Source: Streptomyces sp. NRRL F-525 (GTDB taxonomy: Bacteria; Actinomycetota; Actinomycetes; Streptomycetales; Streptomycetaceae). From it: DNA of 64,000 nucleotides. The first letter of the stretch is position 1. Every line of letters starts with the position of its first letter. Shown piece after piece: positions 44,160 through 53,233 of the stretch. The DNA lies in NCBI RefSeq assembly GCF_000716605.1, contig NZ_JNXE01000043.1, forward strand, positions 1 through 64,000, read 5' to 3'. Both the position numbers and the translations under genes were made by a program. The notes under the pieces were generated by a model. That model worked only from the letters and a program-made list of their open reading frames with translations. It had not been told where the DNA came from and made no database searches.

Positions 44160-45554
44160 ATGAGCGCCCCAACCCCGGCACCCGGTGACGACAGGCCCCG
44201 CGAGGGGTACTACCCGGACCCGTCCATTCCTGGCTATGTCCGGTACTGGAACGGCGCGTCCTGGGTGCCCGGCACCAGCCGCCCGGCACCGTCGGACGGC
44301 CTGCCGCCCGGCGCGCCGGGCACGTCCGTCGAGGAGACCGGCCCGCACTTCTTCGACGAGGACCCGGTGAGCCCGGCGGACGCCCAGCACGGCAGCCGCC
44401 CCGAACCGGCGGCCGCGTGGGGCGCGGACCGCGCCCACCAGAGCGGCTTCGGCGGCGACCAGGACCGCCGCGTCTCCTGGGGCTCCCCGGACCCGAGAAC
44501 GGCCGCCGATCCGAGATCCGGCGCGGATCCGAGGGTGCCCGCGGACACCCCGGGCACGGACATCCCGTCCCCGTCGACCCCGGTCGCCGACGAGGGCACG
44601 ACCACTTTCCGCCGCCCGACCCCGCGCACACCGCAACAGGGCGGGGGGCTGGGGGCGCAGGGCGGGAGCGCGGGTGCCGGTGGCTACGCCAACAACCCCG
44701 CTGGAAACACCCCCTCCACCGACCCCTCAGGCCCCGGCTTCGGTGCCGGCAAGGCGGCCGCCGCCCGGGCCGCGCAGGCTCAGGGGGGCGTCGGCACCGG
44801 GGTGCCCGCCTCCGCCGCTCCTGCCCCCTCCTCCGCCGCTTCCACGGCGCTCTCCGGTCCCCAGCAGGCCGCCCCCGGCGTCCCCCAGCAGTCCGGTCCG
44901 GCGCAGCCGCAGGGGGCCGTCGTAGGGACGCCGATGGCCGCTGGATCCGGGGGCGGGCAGCCGTCCTGGGCGCAGCAGGTGCATCGGCTGGCGGGGGACG
45001 AGGACGGGCCCGTGGCGCCCTGGAAGCCGCCCGTGGAGGACGTGTTCCAGGCGGCGGCCCGGCGGCAGTCGGCGGCGCGGCCCGCGGGGCTCGGGAAGCG
45101 GCTGGTCGCGCGGCTGATCGACACCGTCGTGCTCGGCGCCGTCACCGCCGCGGCCGCCGTACCGCTCGGGACCAAGGCCGTAGACCACCTCAACGAGAAG
45201 ATCGACGCGGCCAAGCTCTCCGGCCGGACCGAGACCGTCTGGCTGCTGGACGGCACCACGTCCGCCTACCTGGGCATCGTCCTCGCCGTGCTCCTCCTCT
45301 TCGGCGTCCTCTACGAGGCGCTGCCCACCGGCAAGTGGGGCCGCACCCTCGGCAAGAAGCTCTGCGGGATCGAGGTCCGCGGCATCGAGAGCCACGAGCC
45401 GCCCGGCTTCGGCGGGGCGCTGCGCCGCTGGCTCGTCTACAGCGTCCCGGGGCTGCTCGGCATCGGGATCGTCGGCGTCGCCTGGTGCCTGTTCGACCGG
45501 CCCTGGCACCAGTGCTGGCACGACAAGGCGGCGCATACGTTCGTAGCGGCATAG
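44160..45554 (+). CDS. DUF2510-RDD membrane protein
   Basis: A 464-residue protein. The N-terminus is a DUF2510 motif (GYYPDPSIPGYVRYWNGASW, residues 16-35). A low-complexity Pro/Gly/Ala/Ser segment runs to about 300. The C-terminal 150 residues are an RDD domain: GLGKRLVARLIDTVVLGAV, then KWGRTLGKKLCGIEVRG, with three predicted helices. RDD proteins are often Na+/H+ or other transport-related membrane proteins, function uncertain. A second RDD gene follows 89 nt downstream; both could act together. Confidence 0.85.
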   Translation: MSAPTPAPGDDRPREGYYPDPSIPGYVRYWNGASWVPGTSRPAPSDGLPPGAPGTSVEETGPHFFDEDPVSPADAQHGSRPEPAAAWGADRAHQSGFGGDQDRRVSWGSPDPRTAADPRSGADPRVPADTPGTDIPSPSTPVADEGTTTFRRPTPRTPQQGGGLGAQGGSAGAGGYANNPAGNTPSTDPSGPGFGAGKAAAARAAQAQGGVGTGVPASAAPAPSSAASTALSGPQQAAPGVPQQSGPAQPQGAVVGTPMAAGSGGGQPSWAQQVHRLAGDEDGPVAPWKPPVEDVFQAAARRQSAARPAGLGKRLVARLIDTVVLGAVTAAAAVPLGTKAVDHLNEKIDAAKLSGRTETVWLLDGTTSAYLGIVLAVLLLFGVLYEALPTGKWGRTLGKKLCGIEVRGIESHEPPGFGGALRRWLVYSVPGLLGIGIVGVAWCLFDRPWHQCWHDKAAHTFVAA

Positions 45555-45566
45555 GGACATACGGCA

Positions 45567-45594
45567 TCCGGGGTACCTGATTCCGTACCCCGGA
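45567..45594 (+). terminator. Hairpin between the two RDD genes
   Basis: TCCGGGGTAC (45567-45576) pairs with GTACCCCGGA (45585-45594), 8-nt loop. No T run follows, so it may be a weak terminator or processing site. Confidence 0.45.
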
Positions 45595-45643
45595 CGGCCG
45601 CTCGCCGGATGCGGCGGCGGGCGGTTCGCGGTCGACTCGGCCC

Positions 45644-46231
45644 ATGAGCACCGAACCGCCTCCGGGCTCCGGCCAGCAGCCGCCGGAAGACGACCCGTTC
45701 AGGAAGCAGCCTCCGCAGCCTCCTCCGTACGGCGGCGGCGACCCCTACGGCGGCGGCTCCTACCCCACCGACCCGCTCGCCGGCATGCCCCCGCTCGCCG
45801 ACAGCGGCCGCCGCACGCTCGCCCGGATCATCGACCTGATCCTCGTCGGCATCATCGTCTGGCTGCTCACCTGGGCCTTCGGCGTCCACGAGTACGACGT
45901 CGGCTCGAACGGCGCGTCGTACGCCAAGTCGCTCGGCCAGTCGCTCATCGCGGCCGTGCTCTACATCGGCTACGACACCGTGATGATGGCCAAGTCCGGC
46001 CAGACGCTGGGCAAGAAGTGGCTGGGCCTGCGCGTGGCCAACCTCGACAACGGGTCGACGCCGTCCGTGCAGACCAACCTGATCCGCGCGGCGGTGCTGT
46101 GGATCCCGTTCGCGTTCTGCTGCGCCTGCATATGGACGGCGATCTGCGGCGGCTGGAGCTTCTTCGACAAGCCGTACAAGCAGGGCCTGCACGACAAGGC
46201 CGCCAAGACCGTGGTGGTCAGCACGCGTTGA
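45644..46231 (+). CDS. RDD family membrane protein
   Basis: A 195-residue RDD protein. A Pro/Gly-rich cytosolic N-terminus (1-50) precedes the RDD domain: SGRRTLARIIDLILVGIIVW, then QTLGKKWLGLRVANLDNGS and a last helix pair with a Cys-rich stretch (AFCCACIW). Function is unknown. The gene lies downstream of a larger RDD gene and ends at a strong terminator. Confidence 0.85.
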   Translation: MSTEPPPGSGQQPPEDDPFRKQPPQPPPYGGGDPYGGGSYPTDPLAGMPPLADSGRRTLARIIDLILVGIIVWLLTWAFGVHEYDVGSNGASYAKSLGQSLIAAVLYIGYDTVMMAKSGQTLGKKWLGLRVANLDNGSTPSVQTNLIRAAVLWIPFAFCCACIWTAICGGWSFFDKPYKQGLHDKAAKTVVVSTR

Positions 46232-46264
46232 CGTGACCGGTGGCCCAACTCCGGGGTGTGCACA

Positions 46265-46305
46265 GCGAATCGGCGGGTCCGTGGTCAACGGACCCGCCGA
46301 TTCGC
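46265..46305. terminator. 18-bp stem terminator
   Basis: Bases 46265-46282 (GCGAATCGGCGGGTCCGT) pair with 46288-46305 around loop GGTCA. It sits between convergent genes; the loop is the same GGTCA as in the hup-murA terminator. Confidence 0.8.
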
Positions 46306-46332
46306 GTAGTTGAGCCGGGGCTTGTGCTTGGT

Positions 46333-46659
46333 CTAGGGAGTGCTCCGCTCCCGTACCGGCTCCGCGGACGCGGACGACACGGCGGCGGACACCGTCTCCC
46401 GCCGTACCGGCACCGGCACCCGCTGCCGCTGCGGAACGGCCGGAGCCGCGGTCTGGGGGGCGGCCTGGGCGGCCGCGGCGGCACGGGACTTCGGCTGCGG
46501 CACCGTCAGGGAGACGAGCAGCCCGAGGGCGAGTGCGGCGCACGCGATGACCGCGATGCCCAGACCCGAGTTCGTCTGTGACAGCAGCAGCATGGCGAGC
46601 GTCGAGAAGATCACGGTGAACGAACCGTAGGCGAGCTGTGCGGCGGTCGGACGAGGCAT
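46333..46659 (-). CDS. Small membrane protein, unknown
   Basis: A 108-residue protein with two predicted helices (about 8-28 and 32-51) and a disordered Ala/Pro/Gln/Arg-rich C-terminus. No family is recognised. ATG at 46659 (MPRPTAAQLAY) has GAGGACTCG upstream. Convergent with the RDD gene. Confidence 0.65.
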   Translation of the reverse strand: MPRPTAAQLAYGSFTVIFSTLAMLLLSQTNSGLGIAVIACAALALGLLVSLTVPQPKSRAAAAAQAAPQTAAPAVPQRQRVPVPVRRETVSAAVSSASAEPVRERSTP

Positions 46660-47094
46660 GGCAATCGAGTCCTCGTTAGGCGATGGAGGGGAGCTGTGAA
46701 AGGGGGGTGCGACAAGGATGTCGGCCTGGTTTTCCGCCGGTTCCTGGCGTTCCGCCAAGCGACTCTATTCGCCTGCATGCCCGAGTGGAACGTGCAGTAA
46801 GCATGACCTAACACACAGCTCCGGAGCATGGGGGGCGCACGGAGTCATACCGTCCACCAAGTGGACGGATGCACGCGCCCGTTGAGCGATGGACAAGTCG
46901 GTCTTACGTGTCCGTAAAGCGGACCCCGGCTTCGCATAGTGCACTTGTCCTGCTCAAGTCAAGGTCTGTCTTTTCCCGTAAACCTCTAGTCAAATAACGT
47001 CACTTGACTATCACGCGTTCACCGCGCGCGGACCTTCCATGACTCCAGGACCCCCCCTTCCGCGCGGTCGAGTGTGCGCAGGGGAGGACCTCAA
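46660..47094. other. 435-bp upstream region of the secreted protease gene
   Basis: No gene is seen. The segment 46940-47020 is AT-richer than the surroundings and contains TTGACTAT and related CTTGAC/GTCAAG motifs (46958 and 47003 areas), plausible promoter or operator sequence for the protease. GGGGAGGA precedes its start codon. Confidence 0.4.
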
Positions 47095-49437
47095 GTGACC
47101 AGCAGACCCTGGACGTTCAGAGCGGCCGCGGTGGGCGTGGCCCTCGCGGCGGCCACCGCCACGTTCTCGACGTTCGCCGTGGCGGAGGCCAACACCTCGG
47201 CCAAGGCCACCACTGTCGACCGGCACGACCCGGCACCGGTCGCACAGAAGGAGCACGACCTCGACGGCCCGCTGAGCAAGACGCAGGACGCGCAGCGCCA
47301 GGAGGCCCTGAACGAGGTCATCGCCGGCAAGGCCTCGGTCAAGGACCGCAACGGCTCGAAGGTCGTCCAGCTCAAGAGCAAGGGCGGCAAGAGCAAGTAC
47401 GTCGAACTGAGCCGGGAGAAGACCGACAAGATCTTCACGATCCTGGTCGAGTTCGGCGACCAGGTCGACAGCCGCTACGGCGGCACCGTCGGCCCGCTGC
47501 ACAACCAGATAGCCGCGCCCGACCGGGCGAAGGACAACTCGACGGCCTGGCAGGCGGATTACAACCAGGCGCACTTCCAGGACCTGTACTTCGGCACCGG
47601 CAAGAACACCGAGTCGCTCAAGAAGTACTACGAGAAGCAGTCCTCGGGCCGCTACTCGGTCGACGGCGAGGTCACCGACTGGGTCAAGGTCCCCTACAAC
47701 GAGGCCCGTTACGGCTCCAACAAGGCCTCCACCGGCGCCTGGTACGCGGTGCAGGACGGCGTCAACGCCTGGGTCGCCCAGCGCGAGGCCGCCGGTGACA
47801 CGGCCGCCGAGATCAAGACGGAGCTGGCCCAGTTCGACCAGTGGGACCGCTACGACTACGACGGCGACGGCAACTTCAACGAGCCCGACGGCTACATCGA
47901 CCACTTCCAGATCGTGCACGCCGGTGAGGACGAGTCCGCGGGCGGCGGCGCGCAGGGCGAGGACGCGATCTGGGCCCACCGCTGGTACGCCTTCGGCACC
48001 GACGCCGGCTCCACCGGCCCGGACACCAACAAGCTCGGCGGCACCCAGGTCGGCGACACCGGCGTCTGGGTCGGCGACTACACCATCCAGCCGGAGAACG
48101 GCGGACTCGGCGTCTACGCCCACGAGTACGGCCACGACCTCGGCCTGCCCGACGAGTACGACACCGCGGGCGGCGAGAACTCCACCGGCTTCTGGACGCT
48201 GATGTCGTCCGGCTCCTGGCTCGGCACCGGCAAGGAGGCCATCGGCGACCTGCCCGGCGACATGAACGCCTGGGACAAGCTCCAACTGGGCTGGCTGGAC
48301 TACGACATCGCCAAGGCCGGCACCAAGTCCAAGCACACGCTGGGCGTCGCGGAGTACAACACCAAGAACCCCCAGGCGCTTGTAGTGCAGTTGCCCGAGA
48401 AGGCGGTCACCACCGACGTCATCGCCCCGGCACAGGGCGCCACCCAGTGGTGGAGCGGCAGCGGCAACAGCCTGAGCAACACCCTTTCCCGGACAGTGGA
48501 CTTGACGGGCAAGACGTCCGCCGCGCTCACCCTGGACGGCTGGTACGACGCCGAGGCCGACTACGACTACCTCTACACCGAGGTGTCCACGAACGGCGGC
48601 ACGTCCTGGACCCCGATCGACGGCACCCTGGCCGACGGCTCCGCCATCCCGCGTGACGGCAGCGGCAACCCGGCCCTCACCGGCACGGCGGCCGCGTACC
48701 AGAAGCTGACGTACCCGCTGGACGCCTACGCGGGCCAGAAGATCGACGTCCGCTTCCGCTACCAGACCGACAGCGGTGTGGCGCAGAAGGGCTTCACGGC
48801 CGACGAGATCACCGTGACCGCCGACGGCACCGCCCTCTTCTCCGACAACGCCGAGAGCGCCGACCCCGCGTGGACGGCCAAGGGCTTCACCCGCATCGGC
48901 TCGTCCTTCACGGACGACTACGCGCAGTACTACATCGCCGAGAACCGTCAATACGTGTCCTACGACAAGGTGTTGAAGGTCGGCCCGTACAACTTCGGCT
49001 TCTCGACGACCCGTCCGGACTGGGTGGAGCACTACGCCTACCAGAACGGCCTGTTGATCTGGAAGTGGGACACTTCGCAGGCGGACGACAACACCAGCGA
49101 GCACGCCGGTGAGGGTCTGATCCTGCCGATCGACTCCCACCCGACGCAGCTGAAGTGGTCCGACGGCACGCTGATGCGCAACCGCGTCCAGGCGTACGAC
49201 TCGCCGTTCGGCCTCGACCGTACGGACTCGATGACGCTGCACAGCGCGGACGTCGCGACCAAGATCAAGTCGCAGCCGGGCGTCCCGGTCTTCGACGACG
49301 GCAGGTCGACCTACTACGACACGTCGAACCCGACAGCCGGTGTCAAGATCACTGACACCAACACCCGGATCAAGATCACCAAGGAGTCGCACGACGGCTC
49401 GACGGTGAGCCTCCAGGTCGGCCCCTCGGCGAAGTAG
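47095..49437 (+). CDS. Secreted M6-family metalloprotease (immune inhibitor A type)
   Basis: A 780-residue exported protease. A signal peptide with basic start and hydrophobic core ends near residue 32. A propeptide follows, then the M6 catalytic domain with the zinc motif H343-E344-Y-G-H347 followed by DLGLPDEYD. The remainder (about 450-780) is a beta-rich region with MAM-like strands, as in Bacillus InhA. It degrades extracellular proteins; peptides would feed growth on complex substrates. GTG start with GGGGAGGACC upstream. SigU is known to affect secreted proteins in S. coelicolor, but a link here is speculative. Confidence 0.92.
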   Translation: MTSRPWTFRAAAVGVALAAATATFSTFAVAEANTSAKATTVDRHDPAPVAQKEHDLDGPLSKTQDAQRQEALNEVIAGKASVKDRNGSKVVQLKSKGGKSKYVELSREKTDKIFTILVEFGDQVDSRYGGTVGPLHNQIAAPDRAKDNSTAWQADYNQAHFQDLYFGTGKNTESLKKYYEKQSSGRYSVDGEVTDWVKVPYNEARYGSNKASTGAWYAVQDGVNAWVAQREAAGDTAAEIKTELAQFDQWDRYDYDGDGNFNEPDGYIDHFQIVHAGEDESAGGGAQGEDAIWAHRWYAFGTDAGSTGPDTNKLGGTQVGDTGVWVGDYTIQPENGGLGVYAHEYGHDLGLPDEYDTAGGENSTGFWTLMSSGSWLGTGKEAIGDLPGDMNAWDKLQLGWLDYDIAKAGTKSKHTLGVAEYNTKNPQALVVQLPEKAVTTDVIAPAQGATQWWSGSGNSLSNTLSRTVDLTGKTSAALTLDGWYDAEADYDYLYTEVSTNGGTSWTPIDGTLADGSAIPRDGSGNPALTGTAAAYQKLTYPLDAYAGQKIDVRFRYQTDSGVAQKGFTADEITVTADGTALFSDNAESADPAWTAKGFTRIGSSFTDDYAQYYIAENRQYVSYDKVLKVGPYNFGFSTTRPDWVEHYAYQNGLLIWKWDTSQADDNTSEHAGEGLILPIDSHPTQLKWSDGTLMRNRVQAYDSPFGLDRTDSMTLHSADVATKIKSQPGVPVFDDGRSTYYDTSNPTAGVKITDTNTRIKITKESHDGSTVSLQVGPSAK

Positions 49438-49463
49438 TCGGTAAAAGCGCAGGTCAGAAACGT

Positions 49464-49563
49464 ATCGGCGGTGACCCCCTGGCGGGTCGCCGCCGATCCG
49501 TGTTTAGGTGCGTCCTGTGCTCGGCTTATTGACACCGACCTCGACTACGACCCGCCAGGGGGT
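49464..49563 (+). promoter_or_regulatory. Two mutually exclusive hairpins after the protease gene
   Basis: Hairpin A: 49464-49477 pairs with 49484-49497 (14 bp, one G-U). Hairpin B: 49474-49489 pairs perfectly with 49548-49563 (16 bp). They share 49474-49489, so only one can form. Hairpin A looks like the protease terminator. Hairpin B would hide the AGGGGG before the next start codon. Confidence 0.5.
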
Positions 49564-49926
49564 GTGACCGCATTGTCCGCAGGAGGTTTCTGCAGGCTGC
49601 CGACCGGCAGCGTGGTGGTGGCGTTGAACCTGCCCAGACCCAGCGCCCAGGGTGACGGCTGCGTCCGCGTTCTCGTCCACGCACGCAATCGCGCCCGGGC
49701 TCTGACCCGGCTCCGCAACCTCGGAATGCGGGCCGTCTACCTGCGCGGCAACGCGGAGCCGCCGACGCCGGACGAGATCACGGCCGTCCTGCACCACCCA
49801 GACGGCCTGATATGGCGCACGGCCCCGGCCCCTGACAACGCTGTCGTGATCCCGGGGCCGGAACTGCCGCAGGAGCTGTGGCATCCGATCAGGGCGCTGC
49901 TCCGGAGGCCTGCGGCCTCGGCGTAG
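49564..49926 (+). CDS. Hypothetical protein
   Basis: A 120-residue protein, basic, with no membrane helix and no recognised family. The GTG at 49564 follows AGGGGG, but spacing is tight (1-2 nt), so the in-frame GTG at 49471 (151 residues) is possible; the latter would place 31 residues inside the hairpin region. Sequence is mixed alpha/beta (SVVVALNLPRP, RVLVHARNRARALTRLRN). Function unknown. Confidence 0.55.
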   Translation: MTALSAGGFCRLPTGSVVVALNLPRPSAQGDGCVRVLVHARNRARALTRLRNLGMRAVYLRGNAEPPTPDEITAVLHHPDGLIWRTAPAPDNAVVIPGPELPQELWHPIRALLRRPAASA

Positions 49927-49940
49927 CGGGGTCGTGTGTC

Positions 49941-50236
49941 GCCTGCGGGCCGGTGGGGGCTTGTCGCGCAGTTCCCCGCGCCCCTTGAAGACGGGGGTTC
50001 GTTTGAGGGGCGGTGCCTTGTCTGCGGGCCGGTGGGGGCTGAGCGCGCAGTTCCCCGCGCCCCTTAGAGGCAGCCCCTTCGGGGCGTGCCGTCGCTAGGC
50101 CGATGGTGCGATGCGGCTTCGGCGTAGCGCCCCTCGCGGTCAAGGCACACCGACGGTCCGTCTGCGGCACGCTCGCGGATACGCGCCCCTTCAGGGGCGC
50201 GGGGAACTGCGCGACCAGCCCCCACCGGGCCCGCGG
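49941..50236. repeat. Three interspersed repeat copies, two direct and one inverted
   Basis: Copies at 49941-49990 and 50021-50068 share GCGGGCCGGTGGGGGCT and CGCGCAGTTCCCCGCGCCCC. The copy at 50182-50236 is inverted (GGGGCGCGGGGAACTGCGCG, CAGCCCCCACCGG). Same family as 52498-52552 and 59382-59432. The region 49927-50325 has no gene. Confidence 0.85.
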
Positions 50237-50325
50237 ACGACCGCACGACCCCCGACAGGCGAACCAGGCCGATCGCCCCCATCCTGGGATGGCTCGGGGC
50301 AGCCTAGACCGTAGCGGAGGCCCTC

Positions 50326-52566
50326 GTGGCAACCGTCCTGTATCGCCTGGGGCGCCTGGCCTTTCGCCGGCGCTGGTACGTGACCGTCCTCTGGATCGTG
50401 ATCCTCGCGGCACTCGGCTTCGCCTCCAGCAAGGCGGCCGACGCCCCCGCCACCACCTTCTCCACCCCGGGCGTCGAGTCCCAGCGGGCCTTCGACCTGA
50501 TCCAGCAGCGCTTCCCCGGAGTACAGGCGGACGGCGCCGTGGCCCGGGTCGTGTTCGTCGCTCCGGACGGCCAGAAGATCACCACCGGCAAGGACCGCGC
50601 GGCCGTCGTCCGGCTCGTCGACGAGGTCTCCGGCGGACCGCAGGTCGCGAGCGCGGTGAACCCCTTCCAGGCGGCCGCGGTCAGCAAGGACGCGACGACG
50701 GCGTACTCGACGATCACGTACACCGTGCAGGCCAACGACCTCACCGACGCCGCCAAGAACAACCTCAGAAACGCGGCGCAACAGGCCCGCACCTCCGGCC
50801 TCACCGTCGAGATCGGCGGCACCGCCCTGGCCGCACAGCCCGCGGCCGGCGGCGTCGGCGAGGTCATCGGCGTCGGCATCGCCGCCGTAGTGCTGCTGAT
50901 CACCTTCGGATCGCTCGCCGCCGCCGGACTCCCGCTGCTGACCGCGCTCCTCGGCGTGGCCATCTCCATGACCGCGATCACCACCCTGGCCAGCACCCTC
51001 GGCCTCTCCGACACGACCGGCACCCTCGCCACGATGCTCGGCCTGGCCTGCGGCATCGACTACGCGGTCTTCGTCGTCTTCCGCTACCGCGAGGAACGCG
51101 CCAACGGCCACACCACCGAGGAAGCCGCGGGCCTCGCCGTCGGCACGGCGGGCTCGGCGGTCGTGTTCGCGGGCCTCACGGTCGTCATCGCCCTCGCCGG
51201 CCTCTCGGTCGTAGGCATCCCGCTCCTCACCAAGATGGGCCTGTGCGCGGCCGCCGCGGTCGCCCTCGCCGTCCTCATCGCGCTCACGCTCGTGCCCGCC
51301 CTGCTCGGCTTCTGGCCGCGCGCGGTCCTCTCCCGCCGCTACAAGACCACCGGCCGCCGTATCCAGGGCGTGGCCGGCAACATGGGCAGCCGCTGGGCCG
51401 GGTTCGTCCTGCGCCACCCCTGGCCGGTGCTGTTCGGCACGGTCGCCGGCCTGGTCGTCCTCGCGCTCCCCGTACTGGGCCTCCAACTCGGCCAGTCCGG
51501 CGACGAGGCCAAGTCCACCGCGACCACCGAACGCCGGGCCTACGACGACCTCGCCAAGGCGTTCGGCCCCGGCTTCAACGGCCCCCTGACGGTCGTAGTC
51601 GACGTAACCGACTCCACCCACCCGAAGGCGGCCGCAGCCACGGTGGAACGACGGATCGCGGCGGTACCGGGCGTGGTGTCAGTAACCCCCGTCCGCTTCA
51701 ACTCCACTGGAAACACAGCCCTGTTCACCGCCGTACCGGCCGAGGCACCGACCAGCGAGAAGACCGTGGACCTCGTCCACACCATCCGTAACGACCGCTC
51801 CGCGATCGAGTCGGCGGCCCCCGGCGCGACCTTCGAGGTGACCGGCACCACCGCCCTCAACATCGACGTCGCCCAGAAGGTCAGCGGCGCCCTGGTCCCG
51901 TACCTGATCGTGGTCGTAGGCCTGGCGGTACTGCTCCTGCTCCTCGTCTTCCGCTCGATAGTCATCCCGATCAAGGCGGCGGTCGGCTTCCTGCTCTCGG
52001 TACTGGCCGCCCTCGGCTGCGTGGTCGCGGTCTTCCAATGGGGCTGGGGCGCAAGCCTGTTGGGCGTGGAGACCACCGGCCCGATCATGAGCCTGATGCC
52101 GATCTTCCTCGTGGGCATCGTCTTCGGCCTCGCCATGGACTACGAGGTCTTCCTCGTCTCCCGCATCCGCGAGGCCTACGTCCACGGCAGCGCGGCCCAC
52201 GCCTCGATCGCCACCGGCTTCCGCTACAGCGCCCGCGTCGTCACCGCCGCCGCCCTCATCATGATCTCGGTCTTCGCGGGCTTCATCACCGCCGGCGACT
52301 CCATGATCAAAATGATCGGCTTCGGCCTGGCTATCGCCGTCCTCTTCGACGCCTTCATCGTCCGCATGGCCTTCGTACCGGCGGTCCTGGCAATCCTGGG
52401 CGACCGAATCTCTTGGCTACCGCCCTGGCTGGACCGCCTCCTCCCGAACGTGGACATCGAGGGCGAAAGCCTCAGCAAACAACACCCGGTGAGCACGAGC
52501 GCCCCTGAAGGGGCGCGGGGAACTGCGCGACCAGCCCCCACCGGCGCACAGACAAAGAACAACTAG
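50326..52566 (+). CDS. MMPL family transporter
   Basis: A 746-residue RND-type MMPL exporter with two blocks of six membrane helices, each after a large extracellular loop. Sequence hallmarks: ATMLGLACGIDYAVFVVFRYREE in the first half and GLAMDYEVFLVSRIREAYVHG in the second. MMPL proteins export lipids or small molecules using the proton gradient; here the cargo is unknown. GTG start. The last 20 or so residues (SAPEGARGTARPAPTGAQ) are encoded by a copy of the interspersed repeat. Its TAG stop shares CTAG with convergent pncA. Confidence 0.9.
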   Translation: MATVLYRLGRLAFRRRWYVTVLWIVILAALGFASSKAADAPATTFSTPGVESQRAFDLIQQRFPGVQADGAVARVVFVAPDGQKITTGKDRAAVVRLVDEVSGGPQVASAVNPFQAAAVSKDATTAYSTITYTVQANDLTDAAKNNLRNAAQQARTSGLTVEIGGTALAAQPAAGGVGEVIGVGIAAVVLLITFGSLAAAGLPLLTALLGVAISMTAITTLASTLGLSDTTGTLATMLGLACGIDYAVFVVFRYREERANGHTTEEAAGLAVGTAGSAVVFAGLTVVIALAGLSVVGIPLLTKMGLCAAAAVALAVLIALTLVPALLGFWPRAVLSRRYKTTGRRIQGVAGNMGSRWAGFVLRHPWPVLFGTVAGLVVLALPVLGLQLGQSGDEAKSTATTERRAYDDLAKAFGPGFNGPLTVVVDVTDSTHPKAAAATVERRIAAVPGVVSVTPVRFNSTGNTALFTAVPAEAPTSEKTVDLVHTIRNDRSAIESAAPGATFEVTGTTALNIDVAQKVSGALVPYLIVVVGLAVLLLLLVFRSIVIPIKAAVGFLLSVLAALGCVVAVFQWGWGASLLGVETTGPIMSLMPIFLVGIVFGLAMDYEVFLVSRIREAYVHGSAAHASIATGFRYSARVVTAAALIMISVFAGFITAGDSMIKMIGFGLAIAVLFDAFIVRMAFVPAVLAILGDRISWLPPWLDRLLPNVDIEGESLSKQHPVSTSAPEGARGTARPAPTGAQTKNN
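52498..52552 (+). repeat. Interspersed repeat forming the MMPL C-terminus
   Basis: GCGCCCCTGAAGGGGCGCGG, then GGAACTGCGCGACCAGCCCC and CACCGG, closely matches the copy at 50182-50236. It contains the hairpin GCGCCCCTGAAGGGGCGC and lies wholly within the MMPL reading frame. Confidence 0.85.
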
Positions 52567-53147
52567 ACGACAGGTTTCCCGGTCAACTCCACCCCGGCCG
52601 AACGCAGTTCCTCCAGCGCCCGATCGGTGGTCTCCTTCGCCACCCCAGCCGTCAGATCAAGCAACACCTGCGTACGGAACCCCTCCCGCACCGCATCCAA
52701 CGCCGTCGCCTTCACACAGTGATCGGTAGCGATCCCGACCACATCCACCTCATCGATCTCCCGAGCCCGCAACCACTCCCCAAGCGAAACCCCGTTCTCA
52801 TCCCGCCCCTCGAACCCGCTGTACGCCGCCGCATACGCCCCCTTGTCGAAAACGGCGTCAATCGCCCCAGAGGCAACCGCAGGCGCGAAGTTCGGATGAA
52901 ACCCAACCCCCTCCGTACCCGCGACACAGTGCGCGGGCCAGGAGTGCGCGTAATCGGGATTGTCGGCGAAGTGCCCACCGGGCGCGATGTGGTGATCGCG
53001 GGTGGCCACGACATGCCGATACCCGGCAGGCGCCTGCCCGATCAACTCGGTCACGGCGGCAGCCACATCCGCACCCCCGGCCACCGCGAGACTGCCCCCT
53101 TCGCAGAAGTCGTTCTGCACGTCAACGACGATCAAGGCGCGGCGCAT
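52563..53147 (-). CDS. pncA: Nicotinamidase (isochorismatase family)
   Basis: Hydrolyses nicotinamide to nicotinate in NAD salvage. The 194-residue protein has the catalytic triad D9 (VDVQNDF), K102 (FDKGAY) and C144 (ATDHCVKAT), and the metal site around D51 and H53 (TRDHH). ATG at 53147 follows GGAGGACACCACC. PncB, the next enzyme of the pathway, is encoded 86 nt upstream on the same strand, so pncB-pncA are probably expressed together. Confidence 0.93.
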   Translation of the reverse strand: MRRALIVVDVQNDFCEGGSLAVAGGADVAAAVTELIGQAPAGYRHVVATRDHHIAPGGHFADNPDYAHSWPAHCVAGTEGVGFHPNFAPAVASGAIDAVFDKGAYAAAYSGFEGRDENGVSLGEWLRAREIDEVDVVGIATDHCVKATALDAVREGFRTQVLLDLTAGVAKETTDRALEELRSAGVELTGKPVV

Positions 53148-53233
53148 GGTGGTGTCCTCCGACGGTGTGAGATTCGAGCCTAGAGACTTCGGCGCTGCTG
53201 CGGGAGGGCGCACCCCAGATTTTCGTGCGGGTC

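Noticed and set aside
47011..49392. A 793-codon minus-strand open frame opposite the M6 protease
   Set aside because: Val/Gly/Leu-rich shadow of a well-supported gene; no motif or ribosome binding site.
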